NCBI RefSeq assembly: GCF_026210795.1
Contig: NC_089438.1
Span: 1,943,501 to 2,007,500, forward strand
DNA: 64,000 nt
Reading direction: 5' to 3'
From: Rhizophagus irregularis
Lineage: Eukaryota; Glomeromycota; Glomeromycetes; Glomerales; Glomeraceae
This document shows positions 45,067 through 58,564 of this stretch, one piece after another (within the stretch, counting starts at the first letter, position 1; every line of letters starts with the position of its first letter). The notes beneath the pieces were generated by a model that did not search any database, was not told the DNA's origin, and was given only the letters and a program-made list of their open reading frames with translations. The position numbers and the translations under genes were made by a program.

Positions 45067-48000
45067 TTATTTTGTTTCCTTGTTTTGTTTTGGTAGTTGC
45101 GTACCGCTTTCACTATTATTTGTACTATGAGAATTACTCCTTTCACTCCTTGTTGGAATTTGTGATTTAATTGTTGAATTCCTTAATTTTGAAGTTGAAG
45201 TTGAAGTTGAAGTTGAAGTTGAAGTTGTAGGAGCTGATGGAATTGAAGAAGCCGTTGAAGCCCTGAGTGATGTTTTTTCTTTTGGCTTTTTAGCATTTGT
45301 ATTTGCAATAGTATTAGTATTAATACCACCAGGTTTCCATGGCGGATTAATAAAGGCTGGTCGCTGATATGCAGTTCGTTTTCCATCTAATATTAAACTG
45401 TTCTGCATTTCTTCAAGATCTTTACGCAAAACAGCACTTTCAATCACATCCTTACGCTGATTAATTATCTTATATTATCATCAAAAAAAAAGAAAAATTT
45501 AGTCACGTGAAAAATTTAATTATAGATTATACCATTCATGTTTACCTGTAATCCATTAAGAACTTTAGTAAGCATTGCTTCTCGCTTTTCGATTTGAGCC
45601 TGTAAACGTTTATGCTCTTCCATTATACCGAGGAACTGTAATATCAGAAAATAAGTTTAATCATTTGATTTATCTTATTATATAAAATTTAATAATGTCA
45701 TCGTAAATTAACCTGATCTTGTAATTCTTTGAATTTTTTCCTCTCCGTTTCGATTGTTTTATTTTTTTCCTCCAATTGCTCGCGGAGTTGTTCATTAAGC
45801 ATTGAAAATGTATGCTCCGCTTTTGCCGCTATTGCCTTAGACTCATTATTTACCTATTTATATCAGTAAAATCAATATTTTAAGATATACTCTTGATGTT
45901 GAATACATTAAATTTAAAAACGATTTTTTTTTTGTACAATTTGAAAATGCATAAATGCATAGTAAATACTATATTTCAAAATTGACAATGTACCTCCATA
46001 GAAGCTTTTTGAATAGAAATCAATTCTTGTAATTGATTATTTCTTCTATTGAGCGCTTGTATTTGAGTCTCAAGATCCCTGCAAATATAAAATGCATGTG
46101 ATTAATAAATAGATAATTATAAATCCCAAATAACTGTATTCAAAGTTCAAAAGAAACTATACTTGATATTATCGATTAATGATTCAACTTTTTCTTTAGC
46201 GCCTTGTTTTTCAACTTTAAGTCTCTCTTCAGATTGTTTTTCTCGATATTCTGAATCTTTCATTCGTCCTGTCCATTTCCTTTCTTCCTCTTTCATTTTA
46301 GATTCAATTGTTCTTGCACGACGTTCAGATTCTCTTAGCTTGCTTTCAGCTTCTTCGGCACGGGAATTAGCAGTTTTGAGTTCATCTATTTGTTCACGCA
46401 TGATTGATAACTGATCCGTAAGCTCTTCATTCATGTTCTAAAATAGAATAATGAAATTAAAAAAATAACAATAATATAAAGTATGAAATGATAAGTTTAT
46501 ATACCCTTGCAGCTTCAAGTTCTCCCTGGTTTCTTTTAGCTTGTTCTCTCCAATCCTTTTGAGTTACAGTAGCTTTATTTACAGTACCTTCCAATTTATT
46601 TAATAAACGTAATTTAATGTCCATTTGATTCTTGAGAGATCTACAAAGGTAAAAAATATTATTAAGCCTCAAATTTATTAAATTCACAAATAATTATAAT
46701 TTCGTTACTAACTCATATTGTTCTTGCCAACGATTGTCAATTTCCTTTGCGCGACGATCAAAGGTATTATGTACATGAGTGAGAGTCTTGAGTTTTGATA
46801 AAAGGTGCTCGTTGAAAAGACCAAAATTGGCCGAAGGCTTTGGATAGTTGGACTGTAAATTAAAGATTTAAGATTAGCATAAAAAATGATAAATAAATAG
46901 AAAAAAACTATTTTTAATAGTTTATCACGAACTTGTTTATTTGCACTGTCCGACATTATATTATCTAAATATTGATAAATAGTCATTAAAAGCTTATTGC
47001 GCTCAATAATTTGATCACGATATTGAGTTTCGTTCGAATATGTAGCCTAAAAAATCAATAAATAAATAAATAATAAGAAACTAAGAAATTTATTATTTTC
47101 ATTTGATTTTAATCTAATGCATTTGGATAAACTTTCTTACCTTCTTTTCTTGTGTAAGATTATTTTCCAAATCGGTTACTTGCGTTTTTAATTCGTCAAT
47201 TAGAGAATTTTTATCTCGAATGTCCTGTCAGAAATATAAAATTTAGTTAACCTTGTTCACTAAAATTTAGACTTCTATATCATACATATCCACTTATTAT
47301 TACCATTTGTAAATTTCGGAAGACTTCTTCGGCTTTAGTACGAGCACTTTCACTAGATGATAATTTTTCGTTCAATTTGGTTCGTTGGTTATTCTAATTT
47401 CAGCGAACATATAATCATTTAGTTAATTGCTATAAAACAAACATCTTCCTATAAATTATATTTATTATATGTACCAAATGTTTTATTTCGTTTTCATGTT
47501 CAATGATTTGGTTCTTTTTATTCTCTAATTCATCGCAAAGCATTTCAAGTTGAGTGCGCAAACGTTCAGATTCCTGTCGGGATGTATCCAATTCCTAGAT
47601 AATGTTATATATGAACTTAGATGATGTACAAAAAAAAAACCAAGTGTTAATTAGACAAATATGGTACCACTCTTAATCTCTCTTGTTCCTTTGAATAACG
47701 TTCGGTTGTATCTTTATTTCGACCAGTCTGGTTGCTTAGTTGTTGACGAACATATTGAAGATCGGCATCACGTTCTTGAATTGTCATATTCAAATCCGAT
47801 ATTTGTTGTTGTGCGGCCGACAATTTCTATAAATTATCATTTTAAATGTAATTAAATCTAATTATAATTCACAAGATGAATAAAATAATTACCTCAATTA
47901 GCTCATTTAATCTTTGATCAGTTTGTTTTTCATTGTCTTTCTTATCTTTGAGCGCTTTCTCAAGTTCTTTTTCATACAATTCTCTATCCTTATTTCTTTC

Positions 48001-50262
48001 AGCTATTAATTCTTTTTCATGTGACTCGGACGCATTACGCTGTTCAACTTCGTAACGCAGATTCTTTTTCATTTCGTCAATCTGTGTAGTGTAATTTTCT
48101 ACCTCTTTATGAAGTAAGTCTAACTGCTTATCGGTCGATTCTTTTACAGCTGTTAACTCTACTATTTTAGCGTCACTCATGTTGAGTTTCTATCCAATAT
48201 ATAAATATATTAATTTGGAGTCAAAGTAACCGAATCAAAAATATATTTTAGTTATAAATTAAAAATTATTTACTTCTTTCAAGTCTGAAACCAATTCTTC
48301 ATGTATTTTCTCATCCTGCTCAATGTTCTTAGTCTTGAGTTCCCAATCGGAACGTGCCTAAAAAAATAAACGATGATATGTAAATAAAAATATTCATCAA
48401 TATAAAAAAATTGTAAAAGTAAAAAAAGTAAACCAAGTATACCTTGTCAAGATCTTCTGTTAATTCAGTTAACTCCCGTTTTTGATTGTCTATCTGAAGT
48501 CTTAGTTCAGCTATTGTCTCTTGACTAAAAGCCAGATCTTCTTGATAATCATGATTCATTGCATTAAGTTCCACTATTAATTGCTCATTATCTTGACAAC
48601 GTATAAATTCCTTTAATAAATAAATAAAATTATCAATCAATAAAGACAAATTTATATAAAATGAAATATGATATTGAAGCCTATGACTAACTTCTCTCAA
48701 TTCGGCTTCCATTCGATCCATCTCATCTTCAAGGTCTTGAATGGTATTATTAGCCGTTTCCAACTTAATTATGAGTTGATCAACTTCTGCAGATTTGTTT
48801 CGATGCTGTAATGTCAATTCAGCTACTTTATCTCGTAATAGGCCAAGACTCTAAAAAAAATCAAATAATTCCAGTCAAAAAAAAAAAAAGATTACTAAAT
48901 TGCCCAAATAATAATATTATCACCTCTTCGTATTGATCGCTAAATTCTCCATTCATAATACGTGAAGATGCTGAACTCATAGGGTGACTTCTAATCAAAT
49001 CCAACTCAGCAATTAAGTCCTCGTTTTCACTTTTATGTGAAACAAGTTGAGTTTTTAGATTAGAGATTTGCTACAAAAAAAATAAAAATAAATAGATAAA
49101 ATAAAAAATTTTAATATTTAATTTTAATAATAAACTATTTCCATATTAGTCTAAACTTTTGCCTTACCCCCTTCAATTGTTGTATAAGTACGATTTGTTT
49201 TTCTGCTTCCTCTTGTCTTGCTTTTTCTGCAGCCTCTTCAATCCTTTTTATCATTTCTCGATTATCAATTTCATCATTCTGTAATCCTTCAAAATTTTTT
49301 ATGGCAGATTCTCGTAATTTTTCCAATTCTGTATTTGTTTCTTGCATTTTGCTTTTAGCATCAAGTAATTGACGTTTAAGTCCATTCGCTTCATCTAAAA
49401 TGATTTGTTTTTCATCTCTTTCTTTTTGTAATAAATCCTTGTAATTTTGTAATTCCGAATTTAGTTTTGAATCGAATGTATCCACCGATGGTGATATTCC
49501 CCCATCTTGTAATACGGATTGCTGAAGCGCTTGTATTGCATTTTCAGCTTCACCTAATAATTTATCTCGTTTTTTCAAAGTAGTTATCAATTCTTGATTT
49601 TGCATTTTAAGATCAACATTCTGACATGAACAATTCAAGTTAAAAAATTAGGATATAAAATTTGGCTTTTGTTAAAAAGAAAAAAAAGAAACAGTTGAAT
49701 GAACACACTTCTTTTAAAGCTCGTTCCATTCCATCGGGACTCATTTTGTTAATACGTTCTTCCAAAAAATATATTTGCATTTTTAAATTTAAATTTTCCT
49801 TTTTGATTTCATCGATGACCTAAAAATTTCAAAAGATTAATTATAAATTCAAGAACTTAATTAATGATAATTATTTACCTTTTCTTGTTCTTTCAATGTC
49901 ATTTGTGCGTTTCTTGATGGTGCATTAGGTCGTGGATTATTATTACGTCTATTCCTGATAGATCTTGTATCACTTGCATCGGAAATTCTCCTTCCATTTG
50001 CAGTATCCTCATTATTTAATAAACGTGATACATTATAAGCAACTTTATTATCGTCGGGGTTCAATTCTCTCGTATTATTCCCATTTTCTTGTATAGAGTT
50101 ATGAAACGACGAGGTAGGTTGTTTGGACATATCCATAAATGATGAGACATTTTTTTCTAAATGGTCCAAACCTTTTGCAAAATTTGCATCGATAGAGCCG
50201 AAGCTCAGATCGTCGAAATCAAAACTCCCGTCGTTAGCTGTTGGGGACGAAGGCTCTGTCAT
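45067..50262 (-). CDS. CM1-domain coiled-coil protein (centrosomin / Mto1 / ApsB-like)
   Basis: Predicted microtubule-organising-centre protein that recruits the gamma-tubulin complex. Twenty exons, 1208 residues: 50262-49879, 49819-49709, 49620-49168, 49070-48924, 48850-48692, 48610-48443, 48357-48274, 48189-47893, 47826-47668, 47594-47475, 47393-47304, 47224-47141, 47046-46933, 46852-46713, 46640-46505, 46437-46163, 46078-45994, 45853-45713, 45635-45546, 45456-45067. All GT-AG; only four junctions are not phase 0. The key block is the centrosomin N-terminal motif 1, about residues 118-172: 'MTLKEQEKVIDEIKKENLNL' then 'KMQIYFLEERINKMSPDGME'. It is preceded by an acidic Ser/Phe-rich segment ('DGSFDFDDLSFGSID'). 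The rest is long coiled coil with a break at 'DNIMSDSANKQSNYPKPSAN', then a basic Ser/Thr tail with (TS)n coded by a (GAAGTT)n microsatellite. S. pombe Mto1 and Aspergillus ApsB have the same plan. Confidence 0.87.
45188..45229. repeat. (GAAGTT)n coding microsatellite
   Basis: Seven copies of GAAGTT on the plus strand, coding alternating Thr-Ser in the C-terminal tail of the CM1 protein. Length variation would keep frame. Confidence 0.85.
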
Positions 50263-51671
50263 GCAAACTTATTTTGTAGTTTTATTTTTATTTTTTTTCT
50301 AATAAATATATTTTTTTTAATTTCTTTATAAATGCGATCGTCAATAAAAGCTTTAAAAATATCTAAATAAATTTTAAACGTTTAAATAATGAAAGGGGTT
50401 TGAATATCCTTCGGAAGTGTTTCAGTATTAAGTAGTATGGTTTATTTTTATTTAAGGTTTTGCTCATCAATAAATATAACTAATTACTGTTTACACGGGA
50501 TTATATAAAAATGATAAACCAATTTTTTCGCGCTACGTCATGCAAATTTGTAAATCAACGATTTCTTTGTGAGTAGAAAATGTCCATTAATTCTTCACAT
50601 TATAAACATTATAAAGAATATTTAACAAAGAAAATATATAAATAACGTATAAATATTATTTGTTTTTCACAATTATTACAATTATTAAAGTATTTTTTTA
50701 TTATGTTTTTACAATTTATGTTTTTGAAGAATAATAATTGAAACTCGTTTCACAGTAAGAATAAAATCCCTATGAAGATTAGGATTTGCTTTATACTATA
50801 TTAGGAAAATTTTTTTTTATTATAATAAATTTCTTGATTATCTCATTGATCCATTTTGTTCGAAAGTTCGAATTCTCGAATACCGACAGCCAATCATTCA
50901 TTAGAAAAAAAAAATTTTCCAAATTCATTTTTGAAATCACGAGTCAAGATATTACCAGGCCTCGTATTCAAAAAGTATTTAAAAGGTAAACTTTTCTTTT
51001 CTTCTCTTTTAATCACGTTTCTGTTTTTCACTATTTATTTGTGCATGTATTTTAGTGCAAGTTGTTTTACGTAAATTATACCTTTCGGTTCATTAGTTTT
51101 TTTTTCTTATTGTTTTGTAAATTGTAAATATAGTTTTATCTAAACTCAATTTTTCGATCCATGAACAAAATAAATAATAATTTACTCGAGAGATCCCAAC
51201 TTACCCGCATGTAAATAATATTGAGACTCTAATTAGTCCAAGTATTATTTCAAGTGAAAGGAGTGAAATCTGTATGTACTATTAATAATTAGATAAACAT
51301 TCATTCATTACATTTAATGAATTTTTTCTATGAAAAGAAAGAGAAAATTTTTTTAGAATTATTTAGCGTTATAAATATCACGAGATTGTTGACGGTATCA
51401 GAATTTCATATCGGAAAAAAAAAATCTTTTATTCAAAAGAAAAAGAAAAAAGAAAAAGATAATACAAAATAAATATATTAATTTAAAATATGATTTCATA
51501 TCAGGAAATCAGAGATAAAAAAATTCTTGATAATTGAATAGAATAATAGATAATCAAATTTACAGTAATAAGTAATAACCCATTAAATTCCTGTCAAAAT
51601 CTCACAATAACTCCACCCGAACATATAACCCTTCTTTTCCCTTTTATTAATTGATTGATTTCCTTATTTAT
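50263..51671. other. CM1 gene upstream region and spacer
   Basis: AT-rich, with a T-rich stretch directly upstream of the ATG. Two overlapping plus frames at 50786-51074 have no motif. No further gene seen. Confidence 0.45.
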
Positions 51672-52040
51672 TTATTCTTCCTTAGAAATACTATCCAACT
51701 TTTTAAAAAAATTTTCAGTAATTTCTTTTCCACTAGATTCATTATAATAATAATAATAATTATTATTATTATCTACATTTTTAATAGGAGAACTAGAGAA
51801 TCCGAAATAAGTGGAATGAGTATTAGTATCTTTAGTATCCTTTGTAATAGTTGTACTATTATCAACTGTAGTGGCTGTAGTGATAAATGTATTTGAATTA
51901 TTATACAATGTTCTCTTGTGTTCATTCCTATCATACGATGAAAGTCTTCTCTGCATCTTTGGTCGTTCCGTCGTTTTAGTTTCTCCGTTTGAACGTGTTT
52001 TGTAATGATGTGATGTTGTTTCATTTAACGGAGATTCCAT
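51672..52040 (-). CDS. hypothetical Ser/Thr/Asn-rich protein, 122 residues
   Basis: ATG at 52040, single exon. Basic N-terminal half ('HHYKTRSNGETKTTERPKMQ', 'RRLSSYDRNEHKRTL'), then Thr-rich and poly-Asn/Tyr (NNNNYYYYYN, coded by an AAT/ATT run) and a short helical acidic end. RRLS is a basophilic-kinase-type site and SSPIK a proline-directed site, so it could be a phosphorylated disordered protein. No family recognised. It is divergent from TIP41 across 688 bases. Confidence 0.45.
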   Translation of the reverse strand: MESPLNETTSHHYKTRSNGETKTTERPKMQRRLSSYDRNEHKRTLYNNSNTFITTATTVDNSTTITKDTKDTNTHSTYFGFSSSPIKNVDNNNNYYYYYNESSGKEITENFFKKLDSISKEE

Positions 52041-52728
52041 CTCTTATTTTTTTTTTATTTAGAAATTCGAATGGGAAAAAAATGGAGCGGAAAACAGGCT
52101 TATTTATAAAAGAATTTTTAATTAAAAAAAAAAAGCCTATATTGCGCCAATTAAAATGTATTACACATACTATCCCAAAAAGACACTAAACTCTTTAATT
52201 CATTTTGTGTGTTTAATCGAAGAGTCAAAAAAATATATAGATAAGTTACATTTCACATGTGAATGATCATTCATATTACTAAAGAAGTATGCTGACAAAG
52301 GAAGTATTGACAAAATTGATCCCCAAACCGAACATTCAAAAAAAATCATTGTATAACAATGCTTTTCTTCACTTTCCTTAACAGTAACGCGCAAATTTAC
52401 GCGACAACAAATCAACAAAGTAAAAGAAATAATGAATCAATTTCCTAATTTATCCAATAAATTAAAAGGAACAAATCTTGTTGCGTCCTGTGACACTGTA
52501 GATTAACGATATTAATTAATGAAGAGACGCGAAATTTAATTAAAAGATCGCCTCAAAACCGGATTGCCGATCTATGCGCCATCTATGATTTTTTAGCCCG
52601 TACAGCCCGATTATATTTTAAGATAACAAAGGGAATTATTTACGTAATACGCATCAGCCACAAAAACTACTACAAGCCACTAGAATACATTATATAGTCT
52701 AAAAAAGTTAATTACAAAATTTAAAAAA
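52041..52728. promoter_or_regulatory. divergent upstream region of the small protein and TIP41
   Basis: 688 bases between two divergent start codons. Includes 'ACAGCCCGATTATATTTTAAG' about 110 bases upstream of the TIP41 ATG, with TATATTTTA as a possible core element. Short frames on either strand show no motif. Confidence 0.35.
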
Positions 52729-53975
52729 ATGTCTATTATACCAAAACACGAGAAATTTCATGAAGGGTCACAACAAGGAATCAAAATTAATGAATGGACA
52801 ATTACAACTAACAAATCATCAATTAGCAATTCACGAGAGATAGAAAAGTAGTACTATTATTTTCATTTTAATTTGCGCTAATTCATTATTTTTTGTTCTA
52901 AAATTTTTTTCTCCGAATTCAAAAATTTAAAATATTAGAGCGCAGAAAGAAGTAACTATATCATTACCTGAAATGTTTTTCGGAAATAATTTATTAAGAA
53001 TATCGAATGATTATGGTGTTATATATGAATTTTCTCCATTGAATGCATTAAAGATGGTTGACGCTACAGCAGAAGGTGGTGAAAAAGTAAAAGTTGCTTA
53101 TTCAGAAGAATGGAAAAAGAAGAGGTATGTATAATTAATAAATTTGTCATAATCTAGGATGAATAAATTAAACTTTTTTTTAATTCGGCAAAGTGCAAAA
53201 AATCATGAACATATTAAAGATGTGATTAAACCATATGATTGGACTTATACTACTTCATATACTGGAACTCTAAAGGGGACAGTAGATAATCAGGTAAAGT
53301 TAGAATAAATTCTCATGATTTAAATATTACCAATAAAGTTATTTACTAATCTAGATGATCATAAACACCTTCGTATAACTGGACTTAGGTATTTGAAAAT
53401 TCAACAGATAGGATTGATATGGAAAAACTTAAAAAAGTAGAAGAAATATTGTTTTATGATGAAATAGATTTATTTGAAGATGAATTAGCCGATAATGGTA
53501 CAGCAATAATAAACGTAAAAATTGTGAGTTTGTTCATGTTTAAAATCTCAAAATTTTTATTGCATTCACTTTTTCTTGATATACAATTTTTTTTTCATTT
53601 GTAATATAGCGTGTTATGCCATCAGGATTTTATATACTTCAACGATTCTTTCTTAGAGTTGATGAAGTGTTATTCAGAATGAATGATACGAGAGTTTATC
53701 ATGAATTTGGAACTGATTACTTACAGTTAGAATATTCTTCAAGAGAAGAACATTATAACAAAATAAGAACAGTTAGTATAGAGATTCTTCTAATATTTTA
53801 TAAGATAAAAATCTATTTTAACCACTCTCTTATTTATTAGTGTATACCTAAATACAAGGGAGATGATATATCACAATTAACTGACATAAATTGGATAAAT
53901 TCAAAGTTACCGCCACCGAAGAAAGACGAACTAATGGTAAAAAAATTATGTGTTGTGCCAAAGAGTGAAATTTGA
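52729..53975 (+). CDS. TIP41: TIP41-like protein (TIPRL), PP2A-type phosphatase regulator
   Basis: Conserved regulator that binds type 2A phosphatase catalytic subunits and links them to TOR signalling. Six exons (52729-52847, 52939-53124, 53194-53293, 53389-53523, 53610-53771, 53841-53975), 278 residues, close to human TIPRL (272). Family blocks in order: '[14 protein letters not shown]' with an acceptor choice at 52938 that alone keeps frame, '[11 protein letters not shown]', '[20 protein letters not shown]', '[20 protein letters not shown]', '[20 protein letters not shown]', '[13 protein letters not shown]'. All introns are short GT-AG. The end '[20 protein letters not shown]' is basic. 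Convergent with the sterol glucosyltransferase, 278 bases between stops. Confidence 0.93.
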
Positions 53976-54253
53976 TACACGTGATCAAATAAATTGTCTT
54001 TGAATTGGTCATTGCAGTAATTAAACATAAATTTGTTATAATAACAGATAATTTGTAATTAAAATTGCATATAATTATAAACTATTGACTATTCCACATC
54101 CATAGTCTGTAATAATTTCATTATTCCAATATTATTTTATTTACAAGACAGAAATTGATTAAGTTATTTATATATTAAAAAAATATGATTATAGTACTTA
54201 TAGTAATAATTAATAAAGTAATAATAATATAATAATAAATAATATAATAATAA

Positions 54254-57200
54254 TCAATCAGTATTATCGTTTTCAGATGTAACGGTATTAGTATTAATAG
54301 TGATGTTACCAGCACCACCAACGCCAATCCATTTCCTTAAAGATTTGGATAATCTTTTATCTTGATTTAAAGGATTTAAAGAATATAAAACATTAGCAGT
54401 ATTATTTAAATCATTTTCCTCTATTTCAAATGTATTGTTTGATGAAATACTCTGTTCAGTTCTATTACGTTGTGAAATAATTCTTTGCTTTGCACCTTCT
54501 AAATCTTTGTAAATTGCTTGTATAGCATTTTGTACGCCATCTTCTTTTCTAATATTTTCTCCCACTAGTTCAGCTTTCTTAATAATTTTTTTATCTGTTG
54601 TAACTTTCACCAAATAATCTGATAATTTATCTGTACTTAATTTTTTTAAACAAAATCCAATTCCCATATTGTCAATACGATCCCCCCAAAAGAATTGATC
54701 TCCAAAAAATGGTTTAATAATTGTTGGTATACCAGCGCGTAATCCTGCAGCTGTAGTGCCCGCTCCACCATGATGTACTACCGCGTCAATTTTAGGAAAT
54801 AACCAGTCATGTGGTACTGATTTCAATGAATAAATTGATGGTGGATAATTTTCCTCCTCATTTTGATTTGGTTTTTTTTGTAATCTATCACTCCATCCTT
54901 TTGATAAAATAGCTGCTACTCCACTTTTTTGTACAGCTTCTACAATTGTTTTTGTCATTGCTTGCGGATCATCTACAACAATTGATCCAAATCCGATATA
55001 CACTATCGGTTTTTTATTCTTTTGATTTTTATTCAAAAATTCTATTAGATCTTCTGGTGGATTCCATCCATGATCAGGATTATCCAAAAACCAATAACCA
55101 GTCACATGAATCCAATCCGCCCAATCAAATGCTTTTGGAACAATATATTCACTAAAATTATATAAGAATGGAACTGTTGAGGGTTCCATTTTCTCTAAAT
55201 TAGTGCCACGTAATTTCAATGTTTTCTTCCTCCATCTATTTACTTGTGGAGAAATCGCAAGCCAAAAGGCATTCTCAATAAGGACATAAGATGAATAATT
55301 ATAGGGACCTTTGAGATCATGATCTGGTACTGCGAATGCATGAGGGTATGCTCTTGTTCGTGTCCAGGGCATTGTAAATGCACGGAAATATGCGACACCT
55401 ACATAAAAATAGTAATATGTTAAATAATTGAGAAACGAAATTTCAAAACAATATTAAAAACATAATTACCAAGACATTCCGCAATATGAATTCCAGACAT
55501 ACAACTAGGAGATTCTATAATTACATCTGTATTCTAAGTGATCAAAAATAGATTAATATTTAATATTATATATTACAACTAGAATATTGATGAATATATA
55601 ATGATGTACCTGACATGCCTCCCAAGAAGTCTTCAATAAATCATCTAACCATTCACGAAACTATAAATAGAAACTATTAATGTTTGAACTTTTTTAATAA
55701 CATGCTTATTATGGATAAAACTTACGTTTGTGAGACCTTCCTTGAAAAAACCAAAAGTGAACATGCCGTTTTCAACACAAATACGCTGTAATAAAATAAA
55801 ATAATTTTTTTTTAAAATTTATAAATCACACAAGAGCACATGTATATCTTTTATATTTACCATAAGCTCTGCAGGATTGCCACCAACGTAACCAAATTCA
55901 ATGCCATGGCCTTCAACCCAATCCTTATATTCACCATGAGTAGAGATTCTAACTTTATGGCCCTCTTTCATAAGACCTTTGGCAAGTGCAATATAAGGTT
56001 GAACATCACCACGTGATCCAATAGTAAGACAAGTTATATGTAATGGCTTGTCAAATTTATTGGTCGCTCCTATATCGCCAAAATTTGTTGCTTTTGGTGA
56101 CCCTGTGTTTGCTGACCATTGTTGCCATAGTAATTGATCTTTAATTATAGCTTGATTTATAATGCTATCACTTGAACTTTCCGACATTGTTCTCCTTTCT
56201 TCATTCGATTTCGTTTTTTTAAGTTCAATCATTTCAACAAATCTATCTCTTACATGTTCAAATCCAAATTCGAAAAACATTTCTTGTTGAGCTTTGGTAA
56301 GAATTTCCAACCCATAATATCCTAACATGGTTGCCTTCGTCTTTTTAAAGAAGTGAATATCCGCAATTGGCAATATCATCTAAATGAAACATAAAAACAA
56401 TATTATTAAGCTGGTATTAAATATTTTTCTTTTTTCTTTATAAAAATAAAAAAAAAGTAAAAAAAACTTACATTAGTATTTTGACCTATAACTCTAGACT
56501 TGAAACAAACATAATTGTCGGATACATAAAATTTGCCGTACACCGGAAGCATACGCAAGAAATATCCGTAGAACACTATGCAATGTGAAAAAAATCTGAG
56601 TATAAGTAATAAATAAAGATGACATATAAAAAACAATATTTATTACAATACGTACCAGCATAAAGTTTTTCATTCTCTGGTAACGCAAAATGTTCTCTAA
56701 AATGTTGTCGAGTTTCTTCGGAAATATCTTCTTCGAAAGAACTAATATATTTCTTAGGATTTTTCAAAAATACTTGCGCTCGTTTAGAAACATATTTTGT
56801 TATATTCCATTGACTATCTGATGTTTCTGATGTTACAGTTTCTAAGGTTGTTGCACGAGGTGATCTGGATACAGATCTTGGAATAGTTGGTGATGGTGGC
56901 TCATCACGACTTTTATTTCGTTTATGTTTTATAAATGTTGTAATAGACCTTACTGATGAGACTTCACTTGACTCGGAGGCAACCTGTTTAATGTCTCTTG
57001 GACGCGAAGGATGAGCTGACTTGTGTTTTTCCCAACATTTGGTAAGTTCTTCATACAAAGACTCGCTTTCCGAGAAGACGACGAAAAAGTACTAAAGAAA
57101 AGATATGATTGTCATATTAATATGAATAAAAAATCCATATTGAAAGACGACTCAAAAAGTAGTTACATCTTCGTGATCATCTTGTTCCGATGTAACAATA

Positions 57201-58564
57201 TGTAATGTATTAGAAAAATTCGATAAATTATTTTCAATATTAATAATACTTCCGATTGGTATAACAATCTATAAAAAAAAAATAAATAAATTATTATATT
57301 AAATAAATCATTAAATTATCTTTGCAAATTAAATATCTCATTAATAGTAACCTTTACGTTATCACCATCATTATTAGCTCGTACAATAGATCTTTCTAAT
57401 TGTACCATCCATTCTTCCATAGAAGTTTGCGAATCTGCTTGAAATTTATACGTACGCTTTGGTGTAATAATTTTAAATCCATTCTTTTTACTAGTTTTCT
57501 CAACCTTTATAGCGTATTTTAAGTCGATAATCTCTTCGGGACAATACATATCCTAAAAATAACAAATTTTAAAAAATTTAAACTTCCCTGATTACCGAAA
57601 TTAGTATACTTGGAAAATTAAGCTTACCATAGGATCTACGTAATAAGTGAGTACATCATTTTGAAGTGTAAAATGATAACGTTCATATCTATTTCCAAAA
57701 TTTTTCTTAGCGAGATTACCATCCTTCAATACAATATCCTAAGGAAAAAGTTTATTGTGTAACCAAATGAAAGACAATCAACTTATAATTTGTAACACGA
57801 AGATGTCGTTACCTGCTCTCTTGGAAAATAAGCATGAAAACAAATATGATCTTCTGTCAGATACATAAAACCTTGTAACAATATTGATCTTAATAAAGTA
57901 CATCTAAACTCTATTATAGTAATAAAAGCACAAATTAACTTTTACTTAAGAGAAAAGATGAAAGGATAAAAAGGTCAAAAAAAAAGAATAAATTTTCTTA
58001 AATTGATTGCTAATATACCTCCTTTAAGTTCTTCTGGATTTTGTAATTTAAAAATTTCTTGTAATTTTTCTTTGGTGGTTTTTTCTTTTAGTAATTTTTC
58101 TGATTCACTAGTATCTAATTCTTTTTCTTCTATAATACCCTCTGCATCACTTTCTTGAAATAAAGTTGTAAGGTATACCGCATCTAAAGAAGAATTTCCG
58201 GAGCTTCCATTTGAAGAATCGGAATCCGAGTCTATATATTATTATTAAATTGAATTAAAGATAAAAATTAAACTTTAGTAATACTATTGTACAAGAAGTT
58301 ATTAATAAATAAGATAGACAACCTTCAGTTGTACTGGTTGGACTGGTTGGACTGGTTGGACTAGTTGGATTGGTTATATTAGTTGAACTTGTTGATCTTT
58401 TATTTGAAGATTTTGAGGGTTCAAAGATCTAAATAATACGAGAATGAATAGAAACCGAAATTATAATAAAATTATTACGTCATCGTCATTAACGAACGTT
58501 ATTTAAAAATACTTACGGTTCCCATCGTAGCTGATAAAGCTTTTATTAAATTACTATTGAACAT
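54254..58564 (-). CDS. ATG26: sterol 3-beta-glucosyltransferase (GRAM-PH-GRAM-GT, Atg26/Ugt51-like)
   Basis: Transfers glucose from UDP-glucose to membrane sterols such as ergosterol. Fourteen exons, 1085 residues: 58564-58517, 58428-58323, 58231-58019, 57910-57813, 57738-57628, 57552-57352, 57268-57167, 57091-56656, 56575-56472, 56379-55861, 55785-55726, 55660-55610, 55533-55470, 55398-54254; every junction keeps frame. Order: Ser/Thr-Pro-rich N-terminus (TSPTSPTSP repeat), first GRAM ('[20 protein letters not shown]'), PH domain ending '[10 protein letters not shown]', linker, second GRAM ('[20 protein letters not shown]'), N-terminal GT domain ('[20 protein letters not shown]', about 588-607), and C-terminal GT domain with the UDP-sugar signature '[19 protein letters not shown]' (His913-914) and '[13 protein letters not shown]'. 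GRAM and PH parts bind membrane lipid. The N-terminus is shorter than in yeast (1198 residues). In methylotrophic yeast this enzyme is needed for pexophagy; whether that holds here is unknown. Confidence 0.93.
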
